Part shown: positions 44,633 through 53,796 of the stretch, piece by piece | Position numbering within the stretch: position 1 is the first letter of the stretch | How the letters are laid out: each line of letters begins with the position of its first letter | Source: Rhodococcus sp. 4CII | Lineage (GTDB): Bacteria > Actinomycetota > Actinomycetes > Mycobacteriales > Mycobacteriaceae | Direction of reading: 5' to 3' | Assembly: GCF_014256275.1 (NCBI RefSeq) | Contig: NZ_JACCFE010000002.1 | Location: forward strand, 3,204,001-3,268,000 | DNA: 64,000 bases | The notes under the pieces: generated by a model | What the model was told of the DNA's origin: nothing | The model's database searches: none | What the model saw: the letters and a program-made list of their open reading frames with translations, nothing else | Made by a program: the position numbers and the translations under genes

Positions 44633-46582
44633 TCACGCACTGACGAACTGACTGTTGTACAGACGGTAGTACGCGCCGCGGGTGAGGAGCAGGTCCTCGT
44701 GGCTGCCCTGCTCGACGATGCGGCCGTCTTCCATGACGACGATGAGGTCGGCGTCCCGGATGGTCGACAACCGGTGTGCGATCACGAAACTCGTGCGATC
44801 GCTGCGCAAGACCGCGGTCGCGTGCTGCACCAGCAACTCGGTGCGGGTGTCGACGGAACTGGTCGCCTCGTCGAGGATCAGGATCGAGGGCTGCGAGATG
44901 AACGCGCGAGCGATGGTGATCAGCTGCTTCTCACCGGCACTGATGTTGCTGCCCTCTTCGTCGATGACGGTGTCGTAGCCGTCGGGCAGCGAGTGGACGA
45001 ACCGGTCGACGTAGCTGATCCGGGCGGCCGCCTGGATCTCCTCCTCGGTGGCGTCGGGACGTCCGTACGCGATGTTGTCGCGGATGGTGCCGCCGAACAG
45101 CCACGCGTCCTGCAGCACCATCCCGATGCGGGACCGCAGGTCGTCGCGCGACATCTCGGCGATGTCGACGCCGTCGAGGAGGATCCTGCCGCCGTCGAGT
45201 TCGTAGAACCGCAGGATCAGGTTGACGAGGGTGGTCTTGCCCGCGCCGGTGGGTCCGACGATGGCGACCATCTGCCCGGGTTCCGCGACCAGCGACAGGT
45301 TCTCGATCAGCGGCTGCTCCGGCGAGTAGCCGAAGGACACGTCGGCGAACTCCACCCGCCCCATCGGGTTCGCCGGGGTCGGCGTTTCCGTGAGGTCGGG
45401 CTCCTCCTCGTCCTCGTCGAGGATGGCGAACACCCGCTCGGCGGACGCCACGCCCGACTGCATGAGATTGACCATGGCCCCGATCTGGGTGAGGGGCTGG
45501 GTGAACTGGCGTGAGTACTGGATGAACGCCTGCACGTCGCCGAGGCTCATGGTGCCGGACGCCACCCGCATCCCGCCGAGAACGGCGATGGCCACGAAGT
45601 TGAGGTTTCCGAGGAACATGATCGCCGGCATGATCAGGCCGGAGATGAACTGGGCCCGGTAACTGGCCTGGTAGAGCGACTCGTTCTGCTCCTCGAACCG
45701 CTCCTCCACCTCGCGGCTGCGGCCGAACACGGTGACCAGTTCGTGGCCCGTATACGCCTCTTCCACGTGCGAGTTGAGCGCTCCGGTCGACTTCCACTGC
45801 GACACGAAGTGGGTCTTGGACCGCTTCGCGATCTGCGCCGTCACCAGGATCGACAGCGGCACCGTCAGCACCGCGATCAACGCGAGCAGCGGCGAGATGA
45901 CGATCATCATCACGAGGATGCCGATCACCGTCATCGCCGACACGATCAGCTGACTCATCGTCTGCTGCAGCGACTGCGAGACGTTGTCGATGTCGTTGGT
46001 GACGCGACTCAGCAGGTCGCCGCGGGAGTGGGAATCGAAGTAGCGCAGCGGAAGTCGGTGGATCTTTCGCTCGACCTCGGCGCGCAGGTTCTTGACGACG
46101 CCCTGCACGATGATGTTCAGCAGGAAACCCGACACCCACATGAACACCGCCGACCCCAGGTACAGGGCCAGCACGATCGCCAGCACCCGGCCGAGCGCGC
46201 TGAAGTCGATACCGACACCGGGCACGACGGCCATGCCGGACACCATGTCGGCGAACGTGTTCTGACCGTCGGCCCGCAGCGCGGCGACGGCCTGGTCCTT
46301 CGACATCCCGGCGGGCAACTGGGCGCCGATGATGCCGTCGAAGATCAGGTTCGTGCCCTGACCGAGCATGCGCGGCGCGATTGAGGTGAGCACCACCGAG
46401 ATGGCAGCGACGAGAAAGACGACGCCGACGGCGATGCGGTGGGGTCGCAGCCGCCGCAGCAGCCGCTTCATGGACGGCCACAGGTCGTTCGGCTTGGACC
46501 CCGGGGCACCCGGAGCGACCGGTCCCGGAATGCGCGGGCCGGCGGGCCTTTCGGCGGTGGTGGTAGTTGCGCGATCGCTCAT
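44633..46582 (-). CDS. ABC exporter half-transporter, catalytic subunit
   Basis: A 649-residue fused permease-ATPase: N-terminal low-complexity stretch (about 1-40), six membrane helices (about 45-340) and a nucleotide-binding domain with Walker A GPTGAGKTTLV, Walker B ILILDEATSSVD (catalytic Glu present) and H-loop VIAHRLST. Its signature motif is SAGEKQ rather than LSGGQ. ATG at 46582 overlaps the stop of the partner gene by ATGA. Together they form a heterodimeric multidrug- or lipid-type exporter of the Rv1272c/Rv1273c or TM287/288 kind; substrate unknown. Confidence 0.92.
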   Translation of the reverse strand: MSDRATTTTAERPAGPRIPGPVAPGAPGSKPNDLWPSMKRLLRRLRPHRIAVGVVFLVAAISVVLTSIAPRMLGQGTNLIFDGIIGAQLPAGMSKDQAVAALRADGQNTFADMVSGMAVVPGVGIDFSALGRVLAIVLALYLGSAVFMWVSGFLLNIIVQGVVKNLRAEVERKIHRLPLRYFDSHSRGDLLSRVTNDIDNVSQSLQQTMSQLIVSAMTVIGILVMMIVISPLLALIAVLTVPLSILVTAQIAKRSKTHFVSQWKSTGALNSHVEEAYTGHELVTVFGRSREVEERFEEQNESLYQASYRAQFISGLIMPAIMFLGNLNFVAIAVLGGMRVASGTMSLGDVQAFIQYSRQFTQPLTQIGAMVNLMQSGVASAERVFAILDEDEEEPDLTETPTPANPMGRVEFADVSFGYSPEQPLIENLSLVAEPGQMVAIVGPTGAGKTTLVNLILRFYELDGGRILLDGVDIAEMSRDDLRSRIGMVLQDAWLFGGTIRDNIAYGRPDATEEEIQAAARISYVDRFVHSLPDGYDTVIDEEGSNISAGEKQLITIARAFISQPSILILDEATSSVDTRTELLVQHATAVLRSDRTSFVIAHRLSTIRDADLIVVMEDGRIVEQGSHEDLLLTRGAYYRLYNSQFVSA

Positions 46583-48312
46583 AGTGCTTCCTGGACCGAT
46601 CGTTGGGACTCGACGATCTCGACGTAACACGGACACGTCTCGAGCAGTTGGTCGTGCGTTCCGATTCCGACGACCGCGCCGTCCTCGAGGACCACGATCT
46701 GCTCGGCCTCCACGATGGTCGAGACCCGCTGGGCGACGACGATGACGCACGCGTCCGACGTCTCGGGTTTCAGCGCCGCGCGCAGCCGGGCGTCGGTGGT
46801 GAGATCGAGGGCGGAGAAGGAGTCGTCGAACAGGTAGATCGACGGCCGACGGACCAGCGCCCGCGCAATGGCGAGCCGCTGCCGCTGACCGCCGGAGACG
46901 GTGGTGCCGCCCTGCGCGATCGGGGTGTCCAGACCCTCTGGCATGGCGCGGACGAAATCGGCGGCCTGCGCGATCTCCAGGGCCCGCCACAGTTCGTCGT
47001 CGGTGGCGTCGGGTTTGCCGTACCGGAGGTTGGTGGCGACGGTGCCCGAGAACAGGTAGGGCCGCTGCGGAACGAGTCCGATGCCGGCCCGCAGGACGTC
47101 GAGGTCGATGCCGCGCACATCCGTGTCGGACACGGTGACCGCACCCGATGTCGCGTCGATGAGGCGCGGGATCAGCGACAGCAGCGTCGTCTTGCCGGAA
47201 CCGGTGCCGCCGATGATCGCGGTCGTCTTGCCCGGTTCGGCGCGGAAGCTGATGTCGCGCAACACGGGTTCGTCGGCGCCGGGGAATTTGAACCCGGCGT
47301 CGCGCAGTTCCACCACGCCGGGGTTCTCCAGCACGGTGATCGCGTCGGTCGGCGGGACCACGGTGGAATCGGTGTCGAGTACCTCGCCGATGCGTTCGGC
47401 ACAGACGGTGGCGCGGGGCGCCATCATCGCGATGAACGAAGCCATCATCACCGACATCAGGATCTGCATGATGTAGCTGAGCATCGCGGTGAGCGAGCCG
47501 ACCTGCATCGTGCCGCTGTTGATCTCGTGACCACCGAACCAGATGACGGCGACGCTGGTGATGTTCGCGATGACCATCACGAGGGGGAACATCACGGCAG
47601 TCAGCCTGCCGACCCGCAGGGCGGTCTGGGTGAGCTGCTCGTTCGCGTCGCCGAACCGCTGCATCTCGGAGCGTTCGCGGACGAACGCCCGCACCACCCG
47701 GATACCGGTGATCTGCTCACGGAGCACCCGGTTGACCCCGTCGATGCGGGTCTGCATCTCCCGGAACGCGGGCACCATCCGTGAGATCACGAAACCCATG
47801 GACAGCGCGAGTACCGGCACGGTGACCGCCAGGATCCAGGCGAGCCCGGCGTCCTCCCGGATCGACATCACGACACCGCCGACGCACATGATCGGCGCCA
47901 TCACGAGGATCGTGCAGCTCATGACGACGAGCATCTGTACCTGCTGCACGTCGTTCGTGTTGCGGGTGATCAGGGACGGCGCGCCGAAGCGGCCGAACTC
48001 ACGGGACGAGAAGCTCCCGACCTGATGCATGACGGCGCGGCGCACGTCGCGCCCGAAACCCATTGCGGCGCGGGCGCCGAAGAACACCGAACCGATCGAG
48101 CAGATGATCTGCACGACGGTGACGAGCAGCATCGTGAGACCGGTCGACAGGATGTACGCGGTGTCGCCCTTGGTGACACCGTTGTCGATGAGATCGGCGT
48201 TCAGGCTCGGCAGGTACAGGGCAGCGGCGGTGGCGACCAACTGGAACAGGACGACCGCGGTGAGCTCCCGCTTGTACGGACGGAGATACGTGGTGAGCAG
48301 GGCATTCAACAT
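46579..48312 (-). CDS. ABC exporter half-transporter, degenerate-site subunit
   Basis: A 577-residue fused permease-ATPase with six membrane helices (about 12-310). The ATPase domain has Walker A GGTGSGKTTLL, canonical signature VSGGQRQR, but Walker B reads IYLFDDSFSALD: Asp replaces the catalytic Glu, and the H-loop is VVAQRVST with Gln instead of His. This is the non-hydrolysing site of a heterodimeric exporter; the partner downstream supplies the active Walker B. ATG at 48312 with AGGA upstream. Repeat copy C lies between this gene and the upstream MMPL gene. Confidence 0.92.
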   Translation of the reverse strand: MLNALLTTYLRPYKRELTAVVLFQLVATAAALYLPSLNADLIDNGVTKGDTAYILSTGLTMLLVTVVQIICSIGSVFFGARAAMGFGRDVRRAVMHQVGSFSSREFGRFGAPSLITRNTNDVQQVQMLVVMSCTILVMAPIMCVGGVVMSIREDAGLAWILAVTVPVLALSMGFVISRMVPAFREMQTRIDGVNRVLREQITGIRVVRAFVRERSEMQRFGDANEQLTQTALRVGRLTAVMFPLVMVIANITSVAVIWFGGHEINSGTMQVGSLTAMLSYIMQILMSVMMASFIAMMAPRATVCAERIGEVLDTDSTVVPPTDAITVLENPGVVELRDAGFKFPGADEPVLRDISFRAEPGKTTAIIGGTGSGKTTLLSLIPRLIDATSGAVTVSDTDVRGIDLDVLRAGIGLVPQRPYLFSGTVATNLRYGKPDATDDELWRALEIAQAADFVRAMPEGLDTPIAQGGTTVSGGQRQRLAIARALVRRPSIYLFDDSFSALDLTTDARLRAALKPETSDACVIVVAQRVSTIVEAEQIVVLEDGAVVGIGTHDQLLETCPCYVEIVESQRSVQEAL

Positions 48313-48360
48313 GGGCAGCGATCCTGGCGGGTCATCATTATGTCCGAAGGTTACTACGGC

Positions 48361-48419
48361 CCTGTGCGCCTTTCTGGTTACAGCCACTACCAAAAAGGCG
48401 CACGGGCGCGGAGCGCCTA
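48361..48419 (-). repeat. Stop-codon-linked two-hairpin repeat, copy C
   Basis: On the minus strand it begins with the TAG of the MMPL gene (48419-48417), then GGCGC-N3-GCGCC (48405-48417) and a 15-bp stem (48364-48378 with 48389-48403, one wobble, 10-nt loop). It separates two genes on the same strand, so it should isolate the ABC exporter from MMPL transcription. Confidence 0.9.
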
Positions 48420-50765
48420 TCGGACGGGTTGCAGCGGCTCGTCCGCGTCGTCCAGCACCTTTTTCAGCTTCTCGCCCTCGATGTCGACGTTGGGCAGGAT
48501 CTTGTCCAGCCACGTCGGCAGCCACCAGGCCTTGTCGCCGAGCAGTGCCATCACGGACGGGATGATGACCATGCGGACAACGAAAGCGTCAAAGAATACG
48601 GCCGCTGCCAGAGCGAAGCCGATCGACTTGATGAACGAGTTCGGTTCGGCGATGAAGGCCGCGAACACCGAGATCATGATGACGGCGGCGGCACTGACCA
48701 CCCGGGCGCCGTGGTTGAAGCCGACGGTGACGGCCTGCTTCGCGGTGGCGCCGTGGACGTATTCCTCCCGCATCCGGGTCACCAGGAACACCTGGTAGTC
48801 CATCGCGAGACCGAACACGACACCGATCAGGAAGATCGGCATGAAGCTGACGATCGGCTGCGGGTTGGAGATGATGCCGCCCCAGCCTTCCTGGAACACG
48901 GCGACAGTGGCGCCGAAGGTGGCCGCGACGCTGAGGAGGAAGCCGAGCGTGGCGGTCAGCGGCACGAGCAGCGAGCGGAACACCAGCAGGAGCAGGAGGA
49001 ACGCCAGGCCCACGACCACCGCGAGGTACGGGATCAGCGCGTCCTGCAGGGTCTCGGACACGTCGCCTTCGAGCGCGGTCTGCCCGGTGACGCCGTAATT
49101 GACGCCGATCGAGTCGTGGAGGGCGCCCTCGGCCCCGCGGATGTTGTCGACGAGGTCCATGGTTGCGGGATCGCTCGGGGCACTGCTCGGCGTCACCAGG
49201 ATCTGCGCGGTGTCGCCGGCCTTGTTCATGCCGACGACCTGGGCGTTGGCCACGTCGTCCTGCGCGGTGATGGTCTTCACGACCTCACCGAACGCCTCCG
49301 ACGGCGTTCCGGTGGTGATGTCCCTGGCGTCGACGACGACGAGCAGCGGGCCGTTCTTGCCGGGGCCGAAGCCGTCGCTCACCAGGTCGTACGCCTGCCG
49401 GGAGCTGGTGGCGGGGTCGCCGGTGCCCTCGCTCGGCAGGGCCAGGCTCAGGCCGGCGGCGGGGACGGCGAGCGCGCCGAGCACGACGACTCCGGCGATC
49501 AGCGGGATCGCGGGCCTGCGGACCACGGCGCTGATGAAGCGCAGCGCGAGGCTCGGCTTGCCCTCGTCGTCCTCGAGGTCCCGACTGCTGAGGAACGGGA
49601 TCTTGCCGGCGAACGCCTTCTTCCCGAACAGCCCGAGGATCGCGGGCAGCAGGGTCAGCGCGATGGACACGGCGATGAACACCGTGAACGCGGCGGCCGC
49701 GCCCATGTCGGAGAGGAACGGGATCCCGACGACGCGCAGGGCGATCAGCGCGATGATGACGGTGAGACCGGCGAACACCACGGCGGATCCTGCGGTTCCG
49801 ACGGCACGTCCGGCCGCTTCGGAGCGGTCGTCCGTGAGGGTGAGTTCGTGCCGGAACCGGGACACGATGAACAGGGAGTAGTCGATGGCGACGGCCAGGC
49901 CGATCATGATGGCCAGCGTGGGTGTCATCGAGCTGAGATCGGTGAATCCGGTGGCGACGGTGATGCCGAGGCTGCCGATCATGATGCCGATGATCGCGGT
50001 GATCAGGGGCAGACCCGCGGCGACGAGCGAACCGAACGTCAGCGCGAGGACGACAGCGGCCACGCCGATGCCGACGAGTTCGGTGGCGCCGCCCGGCGGT
50101 GCTGCTTCGTTGACGACGGAACCGCTGATCTCGACGGTGAGACCCGCATTGCGGCCGGCGTCGGCCGCGGAGGCGATCTGGTCGCGCAGCGCCTGGTCGA
50201 CGTCAGCCACGGTGCCCGTGAACGGCACTTCGACGTAGCCGACGGTCTTGTCCGCGTTGAGCGGAGACAGCGCCTGCGCGTTCGCGACGGCCGTCTGCTC
50301 GCTGATGCCCTTGTCGGCCGCGGTGGACTTCGCCATCTCGACGAGCTGGTCGTTCGCGGTGACGGGGTTGACCAGCGCCTTCGTGGCGTCGGCGCCCGAT
50401 GCGGTGGCGGGATCCACCTTGGCCGCGTCCTGGACCTGCTCGATGCCACGGACCTTGGTGAGAACGGCGTCCATCGCCTGCCGACTCTGCTCGCTCGCGA
50501 GAGTCTGCCCCTCGGGTGCGGCGAACACGTAGCGCGCGCTGACCGCGTTCATCGGATCGCTGCCCGCGGCTTCGGGGAAGCGTTCGGCCATGAGGTCCTG
50601 CGCTTGCTGCGCGGGAGTGCCCGGGATGGAGAACGAGTCCTTGGTGGGTCCGGACAGCGTGGCCGCCCCGACGCCCATGAGGACCAGGATCACCAGCCAG
50701 ACGCTGAGGACCGCGCCTTTTCGCCGGTAGGCGAATCGGCCGATCCGATAGAGATAGGTGGCCAC
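48417..50765 (-). CDS. MMPL/RND-family transporter
   Basis: A 782-residue protein with about 12 membrane helices in two halves, each starting with one helix, a large extracytoplasmic loop (about 40-190 and 400-560) and five helices. Proton-relay-type segments MIGLAVAIDYSLFIVSRFR and GVVFGLAMDYQVFLVTRMR carry the paired Asp-Tyr of the MMPL family. Such proteins export lipids or lipophilic compounds, in mycolata often envelope lipids. GTG at 50765 with AAGGAG six bases upstream. It follows its probable repressor gene by 50 bases on the same strand and ends in repeat copy C. Confidence 0.93.
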   Translation of the reverse strand: MATYLYRIGRFAYRRKGAVLSVWLVILVLMGVGAATLSGPTKDSFSIPGTPAQQAQDLMAERFPEAAGSDPMNAVSARYVFAAPEGQTLASEQSRQAMDAVLTKVRGIEQVQDAAKVDPATASGADATKALVNPVTANDQLVEMAKSTAADKGISEQTAVANAQALSPLNADKTVGYVEVPFTGTVADVDQALRDQIASAADAGRNAGLTVEISGSVVNEAAPPGGATELVGIGVAAVVLALTFGSLVAAGLPLITAIIGIMIGSLGITVATGFTDLSSMTPTLAIMIGLAVAIDYSLFIVSRFRHELTLTDDRSEAAGRAVGTAGSAVVFAGLTVIIALIALRVVGIPFLSDMGAAAAFTVFIAVSIALTLLPAILGLFGKKAFAGKIPFLSSRDLEDDEGKPSLALRFISAVVRRPAIPLIAGVVVLGALAVPAAGLSLALPSEGTGDPATSSRQAYDLVSDGFGPGKNGPLLVVVDARDITTGTPSEAFGEVVKTITAQDDVANAQVVGMNKAGDTAQILVTPSSAPSDPATMDLVDNIRGAEGALHDSIGVNYGVTGQTALEGDVSETLQDALIPYLAVVVGLAFLLLLLVFRSLLVPLTATLGFLLSVAATFGATVAVFQEGWGGIISNPQPIVSFMPIFLIGVVFGLAMDYQVFLVTRMREEYVHGATAKQAVTVGFNHGARVVSAAAVIMISVFAAFIAEPNSFIKSIGFALAAAVFFDAFVVRMVIIPSVMALLGDKAWWLPTWLDKILPNVDIEGEKLKKVLDDADEPLQPVR

Positions 50766-50815
50766 GGGAGGCTCCTTGTGAGTCAGTGGGAACGAGGGTG
50801 GTTCTGGGCAGCCGG

Positions 50816-51418
50816 CTACGGCTGCGGGATTCCTTGCCGGAGTTGGCGCATGGCGTCGCGGACCAGTTCTTCGGGTCCGCTCGCGCCGGTCTTGCCGCTG
50901 CGCCACAGGTCGATCGACGCCTTGCACGCCGATCCGACCGCCATGTGCAGCAGGTTGGGGTAGAGGTCGGTGTCGATGTTCGTGCCGGTGCGTTCGGCGA
51001 TGACTTCGCCGATGAGGCGCGTCACCCGGAGGTGCACTTCGAGCTTCTTCGCGAGCAGCGCGGGACTGGACTCGACGAGTTCCATCATCACGGCGGTCTC
51101 TTCGAGCGGCTTCCCGGGAGCGGTGACGATCTGGACCACCACGTGCTCGAGGGAATCCCAGATCGGCTCGTCCTCGGGGCGCGCGCGGAGGAGGTTCACC
51201 CAGTCGTGGACGGACTCCTCGAAGTGGGCCAGTACCGCCTCCTCCTTGCTGGAGAAGTAGTTGTGGAACGTCCGAGTCGAGACCCCCGCCTCGGATGCGA
51301 TGGCGTCGGCGGTGACGCATTCGATGCCCAGCGCCCGGGCCAGGCGTGCGGCGGCACCGCTGAGGGCCGCGCGCGTGGCGGCTTTCTTGCGGTCCCGCAG
51401 TCCGATTTCCGAAATCAC
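50816..51418 (-). CDS. TetR-family repressor of the MMPL transporter
   Basis: A 200-residue protein with a TetR helix-turn-helix (about 20-60; VTADAIASEAGVSTRTFHNYF) and a TetR_C-type ligand domain. GTG at 51418 is the best start; the frame upstream runs through two imperfect palindromes (51438-51471) that are probably its operators. Upstream of the MMPL gene on the same strand, the standard repressor-exporter operon. Confidence 0.9.
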   Translation of the reverse strand: MISEIGLRDRKKAATRAALSGAAARLARALGIECVTADAIASEAGVSTRTFHNYFSSKEEAVLAHFEESVHDWVNLLRARPEDEPIWDSLEHVVVQIVTAPGKPLEETAVMMELVESSPALLAKKLEVHLRVTRLIGEVIAERTGTNIDTDLYPNLLHMAVGSACKASIDLWRSGKTGASGPEELVRDAMRQLRQGIPQP

Positions 51419-51437
51419 TACACCGACGGTACAGAAC

Positions 51438-51471
51438 TTGCGCAGCTCTGCAAATTTGCGCGAGTGTGCAA
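51438..51471. promoter_or_regulatory. Tandem TTGC-N8-GCAA operators
   Basis: TTGCGCAGCTCTGCAA (51438-51453) and TTGCGCGAGTGTGCAA (51456-51471) share TTGCGC...TGCAA and are 18 bp apart centre to centre, as in cooperative TetR/QacR-type binding. They lie between the TetR gene and the divergent methyltransferase, which starts 69 bp away. Confidence 0.7.
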
Positions 51472-51539
51472 TTTTCATGTCCTTGCCCACAGTTCCCGCA
51501 ACACTGTGGCGGGAGTCACCGGGCGGCTACGGTGGAAGC

Positions 51540-52355
51540 ATGTCCGATCCGACGGCGCCGCTGTCGTTCCGGGCGGACGAGATCGACCGCGCCGCACTGG
51601 ACCAACTCGCCTCCGTTCTCGACCTGCAGGCCGCGCGCCCGGGCATCCGGCGACTGCGCGAGTGGTCGCACGCCGCACTGCAGGTGCAGCCGGGCGACAG
51701 CGCCCTCGACATCGGTTCGGGCACCGGATCGGAGACACGAGCCCTCGCCGCGGCGGTCACCGCGTCGGGTCGCGCGATCGGACTCGACCCGAACCCCGGG
51801 ATGGCGCTCCTCGCCCGTGAGCGGACCGAGGAGGAGGGCTCGACCGCGCAGTTCGTCGTCGGCGACGCCTACGCGCTGCCCTTCCCCGACGAACGCCTCG
51901 ACGTGGCCCGGAGCGAGCGCGTCTTCCAGCACCTGAGCGAACCGGAGCGTGCAGCGGGGGAAGTGGCACGGGTCCTCCGGCGGGGCGGCCGGGCTGTCAT
52001 CGTCGACAGCGACTGGGGGACGGCGATCATGCACCCCGGCGAACCGGAGATGCTGCACCGGATCATGGGCGTGATGCTCTCGCACACCGCGAACCCGCAC
52101 TCCGGACGCCGGCTCCCGGGGCAGCTCACGGCCGCCGGACTCGTCGTCGAGGACGTCGGCACGGAGGCGCTGATCCAGGACCCGGACGATGCGACCGGCC
52201 CGCTCGTCCAGATTATGACCGCCGCCGCCGTCGCGGAGGGTGCAATCACCGAGGCGGAGCGCGTCGAGTTGCTCGAGCGGCTGACCGCCGCCGCCCGCAT
52301 CGGCGACTTCCACATGTCGGTGACGATGTTCGCCTACCTCGTACGCAAACCCTGA
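51540..52355 (+). CDS. Class I SAM-dependent methyltransferase
   Basis: A 271-residue protein with SAM motif I ALDIGSGTGSETRALA (about 52-67), acidic motif GLDPNPGM, motif DAYALPFPDERLDVA and post-motif GGRAVIVDSDWG. This resembles the UbiE/Methyltransf_11 group acting on small molecules or lipids; substrate unknown. Divergent from the TetR-MMPL operon, so the tandem operators may control it too. ATG at 51540. Confidence 0.88.
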   Translation: MSDPTAPLSFRADEIDRAALDQLASVLDLQAARPGIRRLREWSHAALQVQPGDSALDIGSGTGSETRALAAAVTASGRAIGLDPNPGMALLARERTEEEGSTAQFVVGDAYALPFPDERLDVARSERVFQHLSEPERAAGEVARVLRRGGRAVIVDSDWGTAIMHPGEPEMLHRIMGVMLSHTANPHSGRRLPGQLTAAGLVVEDVGTEALIQDPDDATGPLVQIMTAAAVAEGAITEAERVELLERLTAAARIGDFHMSVTMFAYLVRKP

Positions 52356-52489
52356 CAAACCCTTCCGGCATTCGGAAACCAAGTGCGGTGGATCACCTCC
52401 GGTGGCGCACAGTGGTGGAGACGACGCAGATGCCCCACCGCGTCCCGCGTCACGAATTCCGCCGCAGCCCAGCACATTCCGGAGGCCTC

Positions 52490-53557
52490 ATGTCCACGAT
52501 CGCCCGCAACCAGTGGTACGTCGCAGCGTACGGCCGCGAGGTCGGACGCGACCTGCTCTCGCGCACCATCTGCGAGGAGCCGATCCTGTTCTGGCGCACC
52601 GAGGCCGGCGAGGCCGTCGCGATGAGCGACCGGTGCGTGCACCGCCGCTACCCGCTGTCCGAGGCGCCGAGCCGGCTCGACGGCGACACCGTGGTCTGCG
52701 GCTATCACGGGTTCACCTACGGCAGCGACGGCGGCTGCGTGTTCGTCCCGGGCCAGAAACGCGTCCCCCGCACCGCCCGGCTGAAGCAGTACCAGGTGGT
52801 CGAGCAGGACTCGTTCATGTGGGTCTGGATCGCCGACCCGGAGAACCCCGAACAGGGCGACCCCACCCGCATCCCCCGCGCGCCGTGGATGGACTCCCCC
52901 GACTACACCGTCGTGTCCGGGATGGAACCGATCGACTGCAACTACGGCCTGCTCGTCGACAATCTGATGGACCTGTCGCACGAGACGTACCTGCACGGCG
53001 GCTACATCGGCACCCCCGAGGTGGCCGAAACCCCGATCACCACCGAGGTCGACGAGGACCGGAACGTCATCTACGTGTCCCGGCACATGGACGACGCCGA
53101 GTGCCCGCCGTTCTACTCGACGTCCACCGGCATCGAGGGACGCATCACCCGCTGGCAGGACATCGAGTACACGCCGCCGTGCCTGTACCTGCTGCACAGC
53201 CGCATCGCCCCGATCGGGGCACCGCTGCCCGGCGAAAACGGCATTGACCCGCACGCCTTCCACAGCGAGATCGTCTACGCGATCACCCCATCCACCGAGA
53301 ATTCCACCCTCGACTTCTGGGCCGTGGCCCGCGACTTCGCGCTCGGCGACGACGACGTCACCACGTTCCTCGCCGAGAACAACCGGACCGTCGTGATGCA
53401 GGACGTCGTGGCGCTCAACGTTCTGCAGCGGGCACTCGACACCGAGCAGGCCGGCTACCAGGAGTTGTCGATCAACATCGACGCCGGCGGCCTCGGCGCA
53501 CGCCGGCTGCTGAAGAAGCTGGTGGACAACTCCCGCACGACGGTGCCCGCGTCATGA
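52490..53557 (+). CDS. vanA: VanA-like Rieske oxygenase (aromatic O-demethylase)
   Basis: A 355-residue Rieske non-haem iron oxygenase alpha subunit. The [2Fe-2S] ligands are Cys49, His51 (RCVHRR) and Cys70, His73 (VVCGYHGF); the mononuclear iron motif is LLVDNLMDLSHETYLH. Length and the single-subunit layout match vanillate O-demethylase VanA, which demethylates vanillate to protocatechuate with electrons from VanB. The natural substrate could be another methoxyaromatic. ATG at 52490 with GGAGG upstream. Stop overlaps the next small gene by ATGA. Confidence 0.88.
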   Translation: MSTIARNQWYVAAYGREVGRDLLSRTICEEPILFWRTEAGEAVAMSDRCVHRRYPLSEAPSRLDGDTVVCGYHGFTYGSDGGCVFVPGQKRVPRTARLKQYQVVEQDSFMWVWIADPENPEQGDPTRIPRAPWMDSPDYTVVSGMEPIDCNYGLLVDNLMDLSHETYLHGGYIGTPEVAETPITTEVDEDRNVIYVSRHMDDAECPPFYSTSTGIEGRITRWQDIEYTPPCLYLLHSRIAPIGAPLPGENGIDPHAFHSEIVYAITPSTENSTLDFWAVARDFALGDDDVTTFLAENNRTVVMQDVVALNVLQRALDTEQAGYQELSINIDAGGLGARRLLKKLVDNSRTTVPAS

Positions 53558-53781
53558 CCGTGGAACCGACGCGCATGCTCCGCGGCGCGAATGTTCTGCG
53601 GATCGTCTGGCTGCCGGGCACCGACCGGCTGCGCGGGGTCTGCCACTGCGGAGCGGCACACGAGGCCGACAACCCCGCCGCCCTGTGGGAGTGGCTCCTC
53701 GCCCACCCGGTCGGGCACCGTGCCGTCGACTCACCCGCACCCGACGACGCCGCACCGCCCCTCGCCGCCGTTCCCGTCTGA
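53554..53781 (+). CDS. Small protein between vanA and vanB
   Basis: A 75-residue protein coupled by ATGA to vanA and ending 15 bases before vanB, so its translation is tied to the demethylase. It has a CHCGAAHEADN motif (residues about 30-40) and WEWLLAHPVGH, giving two Cys and three His that could bind metal. The fold is not recognised. Position suggests an accessory role in assembling or supplying the oxygenase, which is inference. Confidence 0.65.
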   Translation: MTVEPTRMLRGANVLRIVWLPGTDRLRGVCHCGAAHEADNPAALWEWLLAHPVGHRAVDSPAPDDAAPPLAAVPV

Positions 53782-53796
53782 TCCGGAGAGACCGTC

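Noticed and set aside
48429..50963. 844-residue plus-strand frame opposite the MMPL gene
   Set aside because: Shadow of the MMPL coding strand, very rich in Asp/Gly/Arg, with no ribosome site or motif.
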